A DNA stretch of 64,000 nt from an uncultured Roseateles sp. (GCF_963422335.1 NZ_OY729424.1:4898001-4962000), one strand, 5' to 3'; counted from the first letter of the stretch, positions 24,391-33,135 are shown. The notes: generated from the sequence alone by a model not told the origin. Numbers and translations are program-made.

Positions 24391-25272
24391 ATGCGTTCTT
24401 CCATTTTCTTGGCCATCGCCCTGCTTGCTGGCACCGCACAGGCGCAGACGCCGCTGACCCTGGACAAGATCAAGGCCAACGGCAGCATCACCATCGCCTA
24501 CCGCGAGTCATCGACCCCCTTCTCCTACCTCGGCGGCGATGCCCAACCGACCGGCTTTGCCTGGGAGATCTGCGGCAGAATAGTGGACCAGGTGAAGAAG
24601 GCTACCGGCCGTGCCGACCTGAAGGTGGCCACCCAGGCAGTGACCTCGCAGAACCGCATTCCGCTGCTGCAGAACGGCACCATAGACATCGAGTGCGGCT
24701 CCACCACCAACAACAGCGACCGCGGCAAGCAGGTGGCGTTTGCCACCAACTACTTCTACACCGGCACGCGGCTGCTGGTGAAGACCGGTGCGCCGATCAA
24801 GACCTTTGCCGACCTCAAGGGCAAGAAGGTGGTGTCCACTGTAGGCACCACCAACTTCCAGGTCCTGCGCAAGCTCAACACCGAGCAGAACCTGGGCTTC
24901 GAGCTGCTGGGCGCCAAGGACCATGCCGAATCGGCGTTGATGGTGCAGCAGGGCCGGGCCGACGCCTTCGGCATGGACGACATCCTGCTCTACGGCCTGC
25001 GCGCCAGCTCGCAAAACCCGGCCGAGCTGTCCGTGGTGGCCGAAGCCATACAGGTCGAGCCCTACGCCATCATGCTGCGCCGCGACGACCCGGCCTTCAA
25101 GAAGCTGGTCGATGACACGCTGGCCGGCCTGATCGCCAGCGGCGAGTTCGAAACGCTGTACAAGAAGTGGTTCCAGTCGGCGATCCCGCCCAAGGGCATC
25201 AATCTGAATGCACCGATGAGCAAGGAACTGATCGACAACCTAAAGGCGCTGTCGGATAAGCCGGCTTTGTAA
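24391..25272 (+). CDS. Amino-acid ABC transporter substrate-binding protein (family 3, GltI-like)
   Basis: A periplasmic binding protein of 293 residues with signal peptide (FLAIALLAGTAQA, cleaved before QT). It has the family-3 signature of dicarboxylic amino-acid binders: ITIAYRESSTPFSYLG near the N terminus, IDIECGSTTNNSDR and GKKVVSTVGTTNFQVLRK. The closest characterised style is glutamate/aspartate-binding GltI. The ATG at 24391 follows an AAAGGA ribosome site. No permease or ATPase gene adjoins it, so it is an orphan in this window and must use membrane subunits encoded elsewhere. It ends one base before a tandem hairpin repeat. Confidence 0.9.
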   Translation: MRSSIFLAIALLAGTAQAQTPLTLDKIKANGSITIAYRESSTPFSYLGGDAQPTGFAWEICGRIVDQVKKATGRADLKVATQAVTSQNRIPLLQNGTIDIECGSTTNNSDRGKQVAFATNYFYTGTRLLVKTGAPIKTFADLKGKKVVSTVGTTNFQVLRKLNTEQNLGFELLGAKDHAESALMVQQGRADAFGMDDILLYGLRASSQNPAELSVVAEAIQVEPYAIMLRRDDPAFKKLVDDTLAGLIASGEFETLYKKWFQSAIPPKGINLNAPMSKELIDNLKALSDKPAL

Positions 25273-25273
25273 T

Positions 25274-25384
25274 GACTTGTGGGACAGACCTGATGCGTGA
25301 GCATCTGCTCTGTCCCCAACTGATCAGAAAGACTTGCGGGACAGACCTGATGCGTCAGCATCTGCTCTGTCCCCAACCGATCAA
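25274..25384. repeat. Two tandem 57-base REP-like nested-hairpin repeats
   Basis: Units start at 25274 and 25331 (period 57) and differ at only a few bases. Each contains an outer inverted repeat GGGACAGA / TCTGTCCC enclosing an inner one GATGC / GCATC around a 4-base loop. The array fills the gap between the convergent binding-protein and rng genes and overlaps the rng stop codon at 25381-25383. GGGACAGA-type palindromes recall REP elements mobilised by RAYT transposases, but no transposase is present here. It could also serve as a two-way transcription terminator or mRNA stabiliser. Confidence 0.85.
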
Positions 25385-26868
25385 AGCAAGACGATGTCGT
25401 AGCTCTCCGGCCAGCCATTCGGCTCGGCCGTGAGCGAGATCGGCTTGCCGATGAAGTCCGACAGGCCGGTGAGGTGCTGGCTCTCCTCGTCGAGCAGCAT
25501 CTCCACCACCGAGGCCGCGGCGACGACGCGGAACTCCTTGGGGTTGAACTGGCGGGCCTCGCGCAGGATCTCGCGCATGATGTCGTAACAGACGGTGCGC
25601 GCGGTCTTGACCTGGCCCTTGCCCTCGCACACCGGGCAGGGCTCGCACAACATCCTGGCGATCGACTCGCGGGTGCGCTTGCGTGTCATTTCCACCAGGC
25701 CCAGCTGGGTGAAGCCGCTGATGGTGATCTTGGTGCGGTCGCGCTGCAGCTGCTTGCGGAACTCGGACAGCACCGCGTTGCGGTGTTCCTCGCGCACCAT
25801 GTCGATGAAGTCGACGATGATGATGCCCCCCAGATTGCGCAGCCGCAGCTGGCGGGCGATTGCGCCGGCCGCCTCCAGATTGGTCTTGAAGATGGTGTCG
25901 TCGAAGTTGCGCGCGCCAACGAAACCGCCGGTGTTGACATCGACGGTGGTCATCGCCTCGGTCTGGTCGATGATCAGGTAGCCGCCCGACTTCAGATCGA
26001 CCCGCCGCGCCAGCGCCTTGGCAATCTCGGCATCGATGTTGTGCAGATCAAAGATCGGCCGCTCGCCGCTGTAGTGCACCAGCTTCTGCACCGAGCTGGG
26101 GGTGTAGAGCTCGCCGAACTTGTGCAGCACGTCGAACTGCATCTTGGAGTCGATCCGTATCGACTGGGTGCGCTCGTGTGCCAGGTCGCGCAGCACGCGC
26201 TCGACCAGGCTTAGGTCCTGATGCAGGAGGCTGGCCGGGGGCGATTTGAAACTGCGCTCGCGTATCAGTGCCCAGGCCTTGCGCAGATAGGCGATGTCAG
26301 CGGCCAGTTCGTCGTCGGTCGCGTCCTCGGCATTGGTGCGCAGGATGAAGCCGCCACCGCCGCCCTCCTCCGCCGTGCCGACCAGGGCCAGCATGCGCGT
26401 GCGCAGCTGCTCGCGCAGTTCGTGCGAGCCGATCTTTTGCGAGATGCCGATGTGCTCGTCCTGCGGCAGATAGACCAGCAGCCGCCCGGCGATGCTGATC
26501 TGCGACGACAGCCGTGCGCCCTTGGTGCCTATCGAGTCCTTGATCACCTGCACGGTCAAGGACTGGCCCTCGAACACGCGCCGCTCGATCGGCACGGCCG
26601 GGGCATTGGCCGCGTCGTGGTGATGGCTGCGCGGCGTGACACCAGCCTCGTGCAGATCGGCCACATGCAGGAAGGCTGCACGCTCCAGGCCGATATCGAT
26701 GAAGGCCGACTGCATGCCCGGCAGCACGCGCACCACGCGGCCCGAGTAGACATTGCCCACCAGCCCCCGCTCCAGGGTGCGCTCGACATGCAGCTCCTGG
26801 ACGGCGCCGTTTTCCACCACGGCCACACGGGTCTCCTGGGGAGACCAATTGATCAGAATATCTTCCAT
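25381..26868 (-). CDS. rng: Ribonuclease G
   Basis: An endoribonuclease of 495 residues of the RNase E/G family, which trims the 16S rRNA 5' end and cuts AU-rich mRNA. It has an N-terminal S1 domain (about 35-120, LVGNVYSGRVVRVLPGMQSAFIDIG), an RNase-H-like/5'-sensor region and the DNase-I-like catalytic part with VDVNTGGFVG and IIVDFIDM carrying the metal-binding Asp residues. The Zn-link cysteines appear in LCEPCPVCEG. The ATG at 26868 (MEDILINWSPQETR) matches the family start. It is the last gene of the yebC-to-rng operon, 88 bases after maf, the same pairing as in E. coli. Confidence 0.96.
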   Translation of the reverse strand: MEDILINWSPQETRVAVVENGAVQELHVERTLERGLVGNVYSGRVVRVLPGMQSAFIDIGLERAAFLHVADLHEAGVTPRSHHHDAANAPAVPIERRVFEGQSLTVQVIKDSIGTKGARLSSQISIAGRLLVYLPQDEHIGISQKIGSHELREQLRTRMLALVGTAEEGGGGGFILRTNAEDATDDELAADIAYLRKAWALIRERSFKSPPASLLHQDLSLVERVLRDLAHERTQSIRIDSKMQFDVLHKFGELYTPSSVQKLVHYSGERPIFDLHNIDAEIAKALARRVDLKSGGYLIIDQTEAMTTVDVNTGGFVGARNFDDTIFKTNLEAAGAIARQLRLRNLGGIIIVDFIDMVREEHRNAVLSEFRKQLQRDRTKITISGFTQLGLVEMTRKRTRESIARMLCEPCPVCEGKGQVKTARTVCYDIMREILREARQFNPKEFRVVAAASVVEMLLDEESQHLTGLSDFIGKPISLTAEPNGWPESYDIVLL

Positions 26869-26956
26869 AGCCTTCGGTTGCTTGCCGGCCCGGGGTCGGG
26901 CACAAGGCGCTGAACACTCTCGCAAACCTGCTTCTTCCGGCTTGCGGCAATGCTCT

Positions 26957-27565
26957 TCAGAACTTCACGCCACCCTCGGTCAGCAACTGGGCCGTCTCGA
27001 ACAGCGGCAGACCCATGATGCCGGAGTATGAACCTTCGATGTGGGAAATCCACGCCGCCGCCTGGCTTTGGATGGCATAGGAGCCCGCCTTGCCGAAGGG
27101 CTCGCCGCTGGCCACGTAGTGCTGCAGCTGAGCCTGGCTGACCGGCGCGAACTTCACCTTGGAGATGCTGACGGCCAGACGCTCGGCCCGGCCCACAGAC
27201 AGGGCCACTGCCGTGATGACGCGGTGCGTGCGGCCGGCCAGGCGGGTCAGCGTCGCCAGCGCGTCGGCGGCGTCAAGCGGCTTGCCCAGAATCTTGCGGC
27301 CCAGCGCCACGGTCGTATCCGAGCAGAGAATGGGCGCGGCCGGAAGACCCCGCTGGCGCAGGCGCTTGCGGGCGGCGGCCAGCTTGGCCAGCGTCACGCG
27401 CTGCACATAGGCCTCGGGCAGCTCGCCCCGGATCTCGACCTCCAGCGCCTCGGCGTCCTCCTCGGGCCCGGGCAGCAGCAACTCATGACGCACGCCCAAT
27501 TGATCGAGCAGCTGACGACGGCGCGGGCTCTGCGAGGCAAGATAAATGAAGGAATGCGACTTCAC
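26957..27565 (-). CDS. maf: Maf-family nucleotide pyrophosphatase (YhdE-like, dTTP/UTP)
   Basis: A house-cleaning NTP pyrophosphatase of 202 residues. The N-terminal LASQSPRRRQLLDQLGV is the Maf substrate loop. LCSDTTVALGRKILGKP contains the catalytic Asp, and GSYAIQSQAAAWISHIEGSY is the family's second signature. Location beside rng mirrors E. coli yhdE-rng and suggests the dTTP/UTP-specific branch rather than the m7GTP-specific YceF branch. It starts 6 bases after rlmH. The specificity call is an inference from synteny. Confidence 0.9.
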   Translation of the reverse strand: MKSHSFIYLASQSPRRRQLLDQLGVRHELLLPGPEEDAEALEVEIRGELPEAYVQRVTLAKLAAARKRLRQRGLPAAPILCSDTTVALGRKILGKPLDAADALATLTRLAGRTHRVITAVALSVGRAERLAVSISKVKFAPVSQAQLQHYVASGEPFGKAGSYAIQSQAAAWISHIEGSYSGIMGLPLFETAQLLTEGGVKF

Positions 27566-27571
27566 AAAGAC

Positions 27572-28039
27572 CTATTCGCGGTGGTACGGATGGCCGGTCA
27601 TCACCGTCCAGGCGCGGTACAGGCCTTCGGCCAGCAGCACGCGGGCAAAGGCATGGGGCAGGGTCAGATCGGACAGGCGCAGCGTCTCGTCGGCCGTGGC
27701 CTTCAGCGGCGCGGCCAGGCCGTCGGGCCCGCCGATCAGCAGGGCCACATCGCGGCCGTCGCCCATCCAGATCTTCATCCGCGCGGCCAGCTGCACGCTG
27801 GTGAGGCGGTCGCCGCGCTCATCGAGGATGACGCGGCGCACGCCGCGTGGCAAGGCCGCCTCGATGCGCTGGGCCTCGGCGGCCATCAGCTGCTCGGCTG
27901 ATCTGCTGCCACGGGTTTCGGCCTTGACGGCCTTCAGCTCCAGCCGCATCTCGGGCGGAAAGCGCTTGGCATAGTCCTCATAGGCCGTGTCGGCCCACGC
28001 CGGTTGGCGTTGACCCACGGCCACAAGCAGCAAACGCAT
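27572..28039 (-). CDS. rlmH: 23S rRNA (pseudouridine1915-N3)-methyltransferase RlmH
   Basis: A SPOUT methyltransferase of 155 residues that methylates pseudouridine 1915 in helix 69 of 23S rRNA. The knotted SAM site is visible as ALLIGGPDGL and the C-terminal HPYHRE tail is nearly invariant in the family. The N terminus MRLLLVAVGQRQPAWAD and the YAKRFPPEM segment also match. It lies 23 bases after rsfS and 6 bases before maf in the conserved nadD-rsfS-rlmH-maf order. Confidence 0.97.
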   Translation of the reverse strand: MRLLLVAVGQRQPAWADTAYEDYAKRFPPEMRLELKAVKAETRGSRSAEQLMAAEAQRIEAALPRGVRRVILDERGDRLTSVQLAARMKIWMGDGRDVALLIGGPDGLAAPLKATADETLRLSDLTLPHAFARVLLAEGLYRAWTVMTGHPYHRE

Positions 28040-28062
28040 GCCGTCAGCTCAGCGAAGAACGC

Positions 28063-28791
28063 TCAAGCGGCGCGCTTCCGGGCCGGGGCCGCCTTCTTGG
28101 CCGGCGCAGCCTTCTTGACGCCGACGGTGCGCGACACGGTGCCGCGCACAGGTGCCTTTTTCTTCGGCGCTTCGGACTTGCCGACGACCATGGTCTTGAT
28201 CGGTGCGGAGGTGGAAGTCGTCTTGGCAGCCACCTTCTTGGCTGGAGCCTTGGCCGGAGCCTTGGCACCCGCCTTCACCACCACCTTCTTGGCCGGCGCC
28301 GGCTTGGCCGCCGTCTTGCGGGCCGGGGCCTTGGCGGCGGATTCGGCGGCCAGGGTCTTGGCGCTGGGCTTGCGGGACGTGGTCTTCTTCTTGACCGGCT
28401 CGTCGTCCTGCGGCTCTTCCGAGGCCTTGACCAGCCTGACGGTTTCGTCGCCCAGTTTCATCTTGACCGGCTTGCCGCCCCAGATTTCTTCCAGGTGGTA
28501 GTAGTCGCGGATGGCGGGCTGCATGATGTGGGCCACGGCGGCGCCGCAGTCCACAATGATCCACTCACCGTTTTCCTCGCCCTCGGTGCGCATGACATCC
28601 ATGCCCTGCGATTTGACGGTGGTTCTGACGCTGGCTGCCAGTGCCTTGGTTTGTCGGTTGCTGGTGCCCGAGGCAATGATCACGCGCTCAAACAGCGGTG
28701 ACAGGTGCTCGGTGTTGAAGACCACAATCTTCTGGGCCTTCACATCTTCCAGGCCATCGACGATGGCGCGTTGCAGTTTGCGTATATCCAT
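28063..28791 (-). CDS. rsfS: Ribosomal silencing factor RsfS with a long basic C-terminal tail
   Basis: The first ~122 residues are a normal RsfS, which binds uL14 and blocks subunit joining under starvation (LQRAIVDGLEDVKAQKIVVF, SGTSNRQTKALA, WIIVDCGAAVAHIM, YYHLEEIW). Residues about 123-242 add a Lys/Ala/Pro-rich low-complexity tail with repeated PAKK, APAK and KKA units, like histone H1 or bacterial AlgP/HctB-type tails. Most RsfS proteins are only 105-130 residues. The tail is in frame without stops and ends in RKRAA, so it appears real. It might bind rRNA or nucleic acid; this is inference. The gene abuts nadD upstream. Confidence 0.94.
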   Translation of the reverse strand: MDIRKLQRAIVDGLEDVKAQKIVVFNTEHLSPLFERVIIASGTSNRQTKALAASVRTTVKSQGMDVMRTEGEENGEWIIVDCGAAVAHIMQPAIRDYYHLEEIWGGKPVKMKLGDETVRLVKASEEPQDDEPVKKKTTSRKPSAKTLAAESAAKAPARKTAAKPAPAKKVVVKAGAKAPAKAPAKKVAAKTTSTSAPIKTMVVGKSEAPKKKAPVRGTVSRTVGVKKAAPAKKAAPARKRAA

Positions 28792-29430
28792 TCAGTACTC
28801 GAGTGTCGTCTCATAAAGACGGTGGAGAGCAATATACTCCGCCACCGCGTCGCCCACCAAGGGGCGGATGTTCTCGCCGCGCGACACGCTTGCACGCACC
28901 CCGCTGGACGAAATACTCATGGCCGGCATCTGAAGCCGCACCATGTCATGCTCAAAACCCTGCAAGGCCGCCGGCGCGCTGACCGCCTCACCGGCTCGCG
29001 CCGCCACCGCCAGGGTCACGCTGCTCAGCAATTCCTGCCAGCGGTGCCAGGTGTGCAGCCGCGCATACTGATCCTGGCCAATCACCAGAAACAGCTGCGC
29101 CCCCGGCGCTGTTGCGGCCACTTCTTGCACCGTGTCCATCGTGTAGCTCGCGCCCGTGCGCCGCAGCTCGATGTCGTCGAGCACAAAGCCCGGCTCGCCG
29201 GCAATCAGCAGTTCAATCATCGCCGCGCGATGACGGCCTTCGGTCACCGCTCTGCCCGCCTGTCCCGTCTTTTGCCAGGGCTGACCGGCCGGCTGCCAGC
29301 GCAACTCGTCCAGATCCAGCTCTGCGAATGCACTGCGCGCCAGGGCCAGATGGGCCAGATGGACGGGATCGAAACTGCCGCCAAACAGGCCGACCCGCGG
29401 TCGGCGCAAGAGGCGGGAGTCTAAGCCCAT
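28792..29430 (-). CDS. nadD: Nicotinate-nucleotide adenylyltransferase NadD
   Basis: A 212-residue nucleotidyltransferase that joins nicotinate mononucleotide and ATP to form deamido-NAD. The motif GLFGGSFDPVHLAHL holds the HxxH-type ATP site, and SSSGVRASVSRGENIRPLV corresponds to the C-terminal ISSTxIR motif. The gene overlaps the hemF end by 10 bases and abuts rsfS with no spacer, as is common in Burkholderiales. Confidence 0.96.
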   Translation of the reverse strand: MGLDSRLLRRPRVGLFGGSFDPVHLAHLALARSAFAELDLDELRWQPAGQPWQKTGQAGRAVTEGRHRAAMIELLIAGEPGFVLDDIELRRTGASYTMDTVQEVAATAPGAQLFLVIGQDQYARLHTWHRWQELLSSVTLAVAARAGEAVSAPAALQGFEHDMVRLQMPAMSISSSGVRASVSRGENIRPLVGDAVAEYIALHRLYETTLEY

Positions 29431-30371
29431 GTGGGCTCGGGCGTCTCATGCGCCCAATCCCGGGGGCGCAGAAAGTCGCTGTACAGCCTGGCCTCGGCCG
29501 TGCCGGGCTCGGGCGCCCAGCTGTAGCGCCACTTCACGATAGGCGGCATCGACATCAGAATCGACTCGGTGCGCCCGCCCGACTGCAGGCCGAACAGAGT
29601 GCCGCGGTCGAACACCAGATTGAACTCGACATAGCGGCCGCGCCGGTAGGCCTGGAAGTCGCGCTCGGCTTCGCTGTAAGCCAGCTTCTGACGCCGGCCG
29701 ACGATGGGCAGATAGGCGGGCAGAAAGGCATCGCCCACCGCCTGCATCATCGCGAAGCTGCCATCGAAGCCCAGTTCGGCGAAGTCGTCAAAGAACACGC
29801 CGCCGATGCCGCGCGGCTCATGGCGGTGTTTCAGGAAGAAGTACTCGTCGCACCAGGTCTTGAAACGCGGATACAACTCGGGCCCGAACGGTTGTAGCGC
29901 CTGCTCGCAGACCTGGTGGAAGTGTTGGGCGTCGGTCTCGAAGCCGTAGTAGGGCGTCAGGTCCATGCCGCCGCCGAACCAGACCACCGGCGCCTGATCG
30001 GCCGGAAAGGCGGCAAACATGCGCACATTCATGTGCACCGTCGGCACAAAGGGGTTGTGCGGGTGCAGCACCAGCGACACCCCCATGGCCTCGAACGGCG
30101 CGCCGGCCAGCTCGGGCCGGTGCTGGGTGGCCGAGGGCGGCAAGACGCGGCCCTTCACATGCGAGAAATTGCAGCCGCCGCGCTCGAACAGCGCACCGCC
30201 CTCGATCAGCCGCGTCTGGCCGTCGCCCTCCAACCGGCCACCGGGCTCGCGCGTCCATTGGTCGAGGACGAAGTCATTGCCGTCGGCAGCCTCCAGCGCG
30301 CCGACAATGCGGGCCTGCAGGGCCAGCAGGTATTCGCGCACTGCGCCCATCTTCTGTTCGGCCTGGTTCAT
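29421..30371 (-). CDS. hemF: Oxygen-dependent coproporphyrinogen-III oxidase HemF
   Basis: A cytosolic haem-biosynthesis enzyme of 316 residues that converts coproporphyrinogen III to protoporphyrinogen IX with O2. Family signatures are WFGGGMDLTPYYGFE in the centre, CDEYFFLKHR, and RYVEFNLVFDRGTLFGLQSGGRTESIL towards the C terminus. Full length. Its start overlaps the stop of the acyltransferase gene by 4 bases and its end overlaps nadD. It indicates aerobic haem synthesis. Confidence 0.97.
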   Translation of the reverse strand: MNQAEQKMGAVREYLLALQARIVGALEAADGNDFVLDQWTREPGGRLEGDGQTRLIEGGALFERGGCNFSHVKGRVLPPSATQHRPELAGAPFEAMGVSLVLHPHNPFVPTVHMNVRMFAAFPADQAPVVWFGGGMDLTPYYGFETDAQHFHQVCEQALQPFGPELYPRFKTWCDEYFFLKHRHEPRGIGGVFFDDFAELGFDGSFAMMQAVGDAFLPAYLPIVGRRQKLAYSEAERDFQAYRRGRYVEFNLVFDRGTLFGLQSGGRTESILMSMPPIVKWRYSWAPEPGTAEARLYSDFLRPRDWAHETPEPTWA

Positions 30372-30976
30372 GGTTTGAGTCGTACCGGTGAGGCCATCGC
30401 AGGCCGTTTGCCCTGGGGCTGGCCGAGGTGTTGCTCGATCAGCGCGAAGTCGCGTTTCGGGTCGCCGCTGAGTGTGATGAACTCGCGCAGGCCCACCGTT
30501 TTAGTCTTGAAATCGAAATACGCCAAGCCCAGGGGCACCTGGCCCTGCACGGCCACATGGTAGGTACCGGAGCGCCAGCCATCGGTCAGCGAGCGTGTGC
30601 CTTCGGGTGCGGCCACCAGCCAGAACAGCTCGCCGCGCTCGCGCGCCGCCTGCATCTCGGCCACCGTGTCACCGACCAGGCCGCGGGCGCTGCCGCGATC
30701 GACCGCAATGCCGCCCAGCCAGCGCAGCCAGGTGCCGAACACCGGCACCTTGAACAGGCTGCTTTTGCCCCACCAGCGCGCCGGCAAGCCCATCGCCCAT
30801 TTGGCGAACACGCCGACGATGAAGTCCCAGTTGGAGGTGTGCGGATAGACCACGATCACGCCCTGCCGCGCCGGCAGGCCGCTCCAGTCCACCCGCCAGC
30901 CGAACAAGTGCATCAGGCCCCGGGCCAGCGCACTGCCTTTGAAGGTCACCGGCCTGGCGGCCAAATCCACGTTCAA
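30368..30976 (-). CDS. Lysophospholipid acyltransferase-family protein (PlsC-like)
   Basis: A 202-residue acyltransferase of the PlsC superfamily. The catalytic HX4D motif is HTSNWD, and the substrate-binding EGTRS motif appears as PEGTRSLTDGW. The hydrophobic segment LMHLFGWRVDW may associate with the membrane. It is shorter than E. coli PlsC and resembles the 1-acyl-glycerol-3-phosphate acyltransferase-like proteins often found between purD and hemF in Burkholderiales. The acyl acceptor is not certain. Confidence 0.85.
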   Translation of the reverse strand: MNVDLAARPVTFKGSALARGLMHLFGWRVDWSGLPARQGVIVVYPHTSNWDFIVGVFAKWAMGLPARWWGKSSLFKVPVFGTWLRWLGGIAVDRGSARGLVGDTVAEMQAARERGELFWLVAAPEGTRSLTDGWRSGTYHVAVQGQVPLGLAYFDFKTKTVGLREFITLSGDPKRDFALIEQHLGQPQGKRPAMASPVRLKP

Positions 30977-30996
30977 GATCGAATCAACTCCGGTAT

Positions 30997-32289
30997 TCAG
31001 CGACGCACGGCACGGTGGCCGATGTCCTGGCGGTACTGCCGGCCATCGAACTGGACCACCTGCGCCACCTCATAGGCCCGTTGCTGGGCCAGCTTGACCG
31101 ATTCGCCTAAAGCGGTGACGCACAGCACGCGCCCGCCGCTGCTGACCAGTTGGCCATCGACCTCGGCGGTGCCGGCATGGAACACGCAGGCGTCCTCGGT
31201 GGCAGCCGGGATGCCGGTGATCGCATCGCCCTTGCGCGGCGTCAGCGGATAGCCGTGAGCGGCCAGCACCACGCCGAGGGCCACGCGGCGGTCCCACTGC
31301 AGCTCGACCTGGTCCAAGGTGCCATCGGTGCCATGCATCAGCACGTCGAACAGATCGCTCTTCAGCCGCATCATGATGGGCTGGGTCTCGGGGTCGCCCA
31401 TGCGGGTGTTGAACTCGACCGTGCGCGGCTGACCCTGTTCGTCGATCATCAGGCCGGCATAGAGGAAGCCGGTGAACGGCCGGCCGTCCTTGGCCATGCC
31501 GGCCACGGTCGGCAGGATGATTTCGTGCATCACCTTGGCATGCACATTGGGCGTGACCACCGGTGCGGGCGAGTAGGCGCCCATGCCGCCGGTGTTGGGG
31601 CCGAGGTCGCCGTCGAGCAGGCGCTTGTGGTCTTGACTCGTGGCCAGCGAAACCACGTTCTTGCCGTCGCACAGCACGATGAAGCTGGCCTCTTCGCCAT
31701 GCAGGAACTGCTCGATGACGACGCGCGCCCCGCCCTCGTTGTGCTGCACGCCGAGCTTGTTGCTGTCCAGAATCCAGTCGATGGCCTCATGGGCCTCGGC
31801 CAGGGTCATGGCCACGACCACGCCCTTGCCCGCCGCCAGACCATCGGCCTTGATGACGATGGGCGCGCCGCTGTTCCCAACTTCAGCGTCAACGTAAGCA
31901 TGGGCCGCGGCGGCGTCGGTGAAGGTGTCATAGGCCGCGGTCGGGATGCCGTAGCGCTTCATGAAGTCCTTGGCATAGGCCTTGGAGCTTTCCAGCTCGG
32001 CGGCCGCCTTGGTCGGGCCGAAGATGCGCAGGCCGCGCGCGCGGAACTCGTCCACCACGCCGGCGGCCAGGGCCACCTCGGGGCCGACCACCGTCAGGCC
32101 TATCTTCTGTCCTTCAGCAAAGTCGGCCAGTGCCTTGACGTCCGTGATGGCCACATTGTGCAGATGGGGGTCGCGCGCGGTGCCGCCGTTGCCGGGCGCC
32201 ACATGGACGGACTGCACCTTGGGGCTTTGCGCCAGCTTCCAGGCCAGCGCGTGTTCGCGGCCGCCCGATCCAATCACCAATACCTTCAT
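30997..32289 (-). CDS. purD: Phosphoribosylamine-glycine ligase PurD
   Basis: An ATP-grasp enzyme of 430 residues catalysing the second step of purine synthesis (phosphoribosylamine + glycine + ATP to GAR). Motifs include VIGSGGREHALAWKLAQS at the N terminus, IVIKADGLAAGKGVVVA in the ATP-grasp domain, LLDGDLGPNTGGMGAYSP and EFNTRMGDPETQ. Full length. Its ATG overlaps the yebC stop by 4 bases and the acyltransferase gene follows after 20 bases. Confidence 0.98.
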   Translation of the reverse strand: MKVLVIGSGGREHALAWKLAQSPKVQSVHVAPGNGGTARDPHLHNVAITDVKALADFAEGQKIGLTVVGPEVALAAGVVDEFRARGLRIFGPTKAAAELESSKAYAKDFMKRYGIPTAAYDTFTDAAAAHAYVDAEVGNSGAPIVIKADGLAAGKGVVVAMTLAEAHEAIDWILDSNKLGVQHNEGGARVVIEQFLHGEEASFIVLCDGKNVVSLATSQDHKRLLDGDLGPNTGGMGAYSPAPVVTPNVHAKVMHEIILPTVAGMAKDGRPFTGFLYAGLMIDEQGQPRTVEFNTRMGDPETQPIMMRLKSDLFDVLMHGTDGTLDQVELQWDRRVALGVVLAAHGYPLTPRKGDAITGIPAATEDACVFHAGTAEVDGQLVSSGGRVLCVTALGESVKLAQQRAYEVAQVVQFDGRQYRQDIGHRAVRR

Positions 32290-33011
32290 TCGTCCAAGCC
32301 CGCGTTGTGATAGACCTCTTGCACATCATCCAGGTCTTCCAGCACGTCCAGCAGCTTCTGCATGCGGACGGCGTCGTCGCCGGTCAAATCGATGGTGTTC
32401 TCGGCACGCATCGTCACTTCAGCCATCGCCGGCACCAGGCCGGCCGCTTCCAGTGCGTTCTTCACCACCTCGAAGCCGGCCGGCGAGGTCAGCACCTCGA
32501 TCGCGCCGTCGTCGTCGGTGATCACGTCCTCGGCGCCGGCTTCAAGTGCCACTTCCATGACCTTGTCTTCGTTGGCGCCCGGGGCGAACACGATCTGGCC
32601 GCAATGCTTGAACTGGAAGCTCACCGAGCCGTCCGTGCCCAGATTGCCGCCATGCTTGCTGAACGCGTGGCGCACCTCGGCCACCGTGCGCACACGGTTG
32701 TCGGTCATGGTGTCAATCATCACCGCCGCGCCGCCGATGCCATAGCCCTCGTAGCGGATTTCTTCGTAGCTGACGCCCTCGAGGTTGCCGGTGGCCTTGT
32801 CGATGTTCTTCTTGACGGTGTCCGACGGCATATTTGCCGCCTTGGCCTTTTCTATCGCCAGGCGCAGGCGCGGATTTTCCTTGGGGTCACCGCCGCCCTG
32901 GCGTGCCGCGACCATGATTTCGCGGATCACGCGTGTCCACACCTTGCCGCGCTTTTCGTCTTGCCGACCCTTGCGGTGCTGAATATTGGCCCATTTGGAA
33001 TGACCCGCCAT
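32286..33011 (-). CDS. yebC: YebC/PmpR-family regulatory protein
   Basis: A 241-residue protein of the YebC/TACO1 family, with the near-invariant start MAGHSKWANIQHRKGRQD and the middle segment RYEGYGIGGAAVMIDTMTDN. Homologues act as transcriptional regulators or, as shown more recently for several, as translation factors helping ribosomes through proline-rich stretches. The ATG at 33011 was chosen from the family N terminus; an in-frame ATG at 33110 is spurious. It is the first gene of the nine-gene operon extending to rng. Confidence 0.95.
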   Translation of the reverse strand: MAGHSKWANIQHRKGRQDEKRGKVWTRVIREIMVAARQGGGDPKENPRLRLAIEKAKAANMPSDTVKKNIDKATGNLEGVSYEEIRYEGYGIGGAAVMIDTMTDNRVRTVAEVRHAFSKHGGNLGTDGSVSFQFKHCGQIVFAPGANEDKVMEVALEAGAEDVITDDDGAIEVLTSPAGFEVVKNALEAAGLVPAMAEVTMRAENTIDLTGDDAVRMQKLLDVLEDLDDVQEVYHNAGLDE

Positions 33012-33135
33012 CGCTGGAGCTCCTCGCGGGTGCGCTGCTTGGCGCAGACCCGATGTATTTGTTGGATAGACTGCGATTTTACTTGCCCCCGGGCCGGTCT
33101 CCTTCGCCACGCCTTTGATCTGGAGTTTTCACGCC

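Noticed and set aside
25274..25384. Possible CRISPR array
   Set aside because: There are only two units, directly abutting with no distinct spacers, each with an internal nested hairpin; no cas genes are present.
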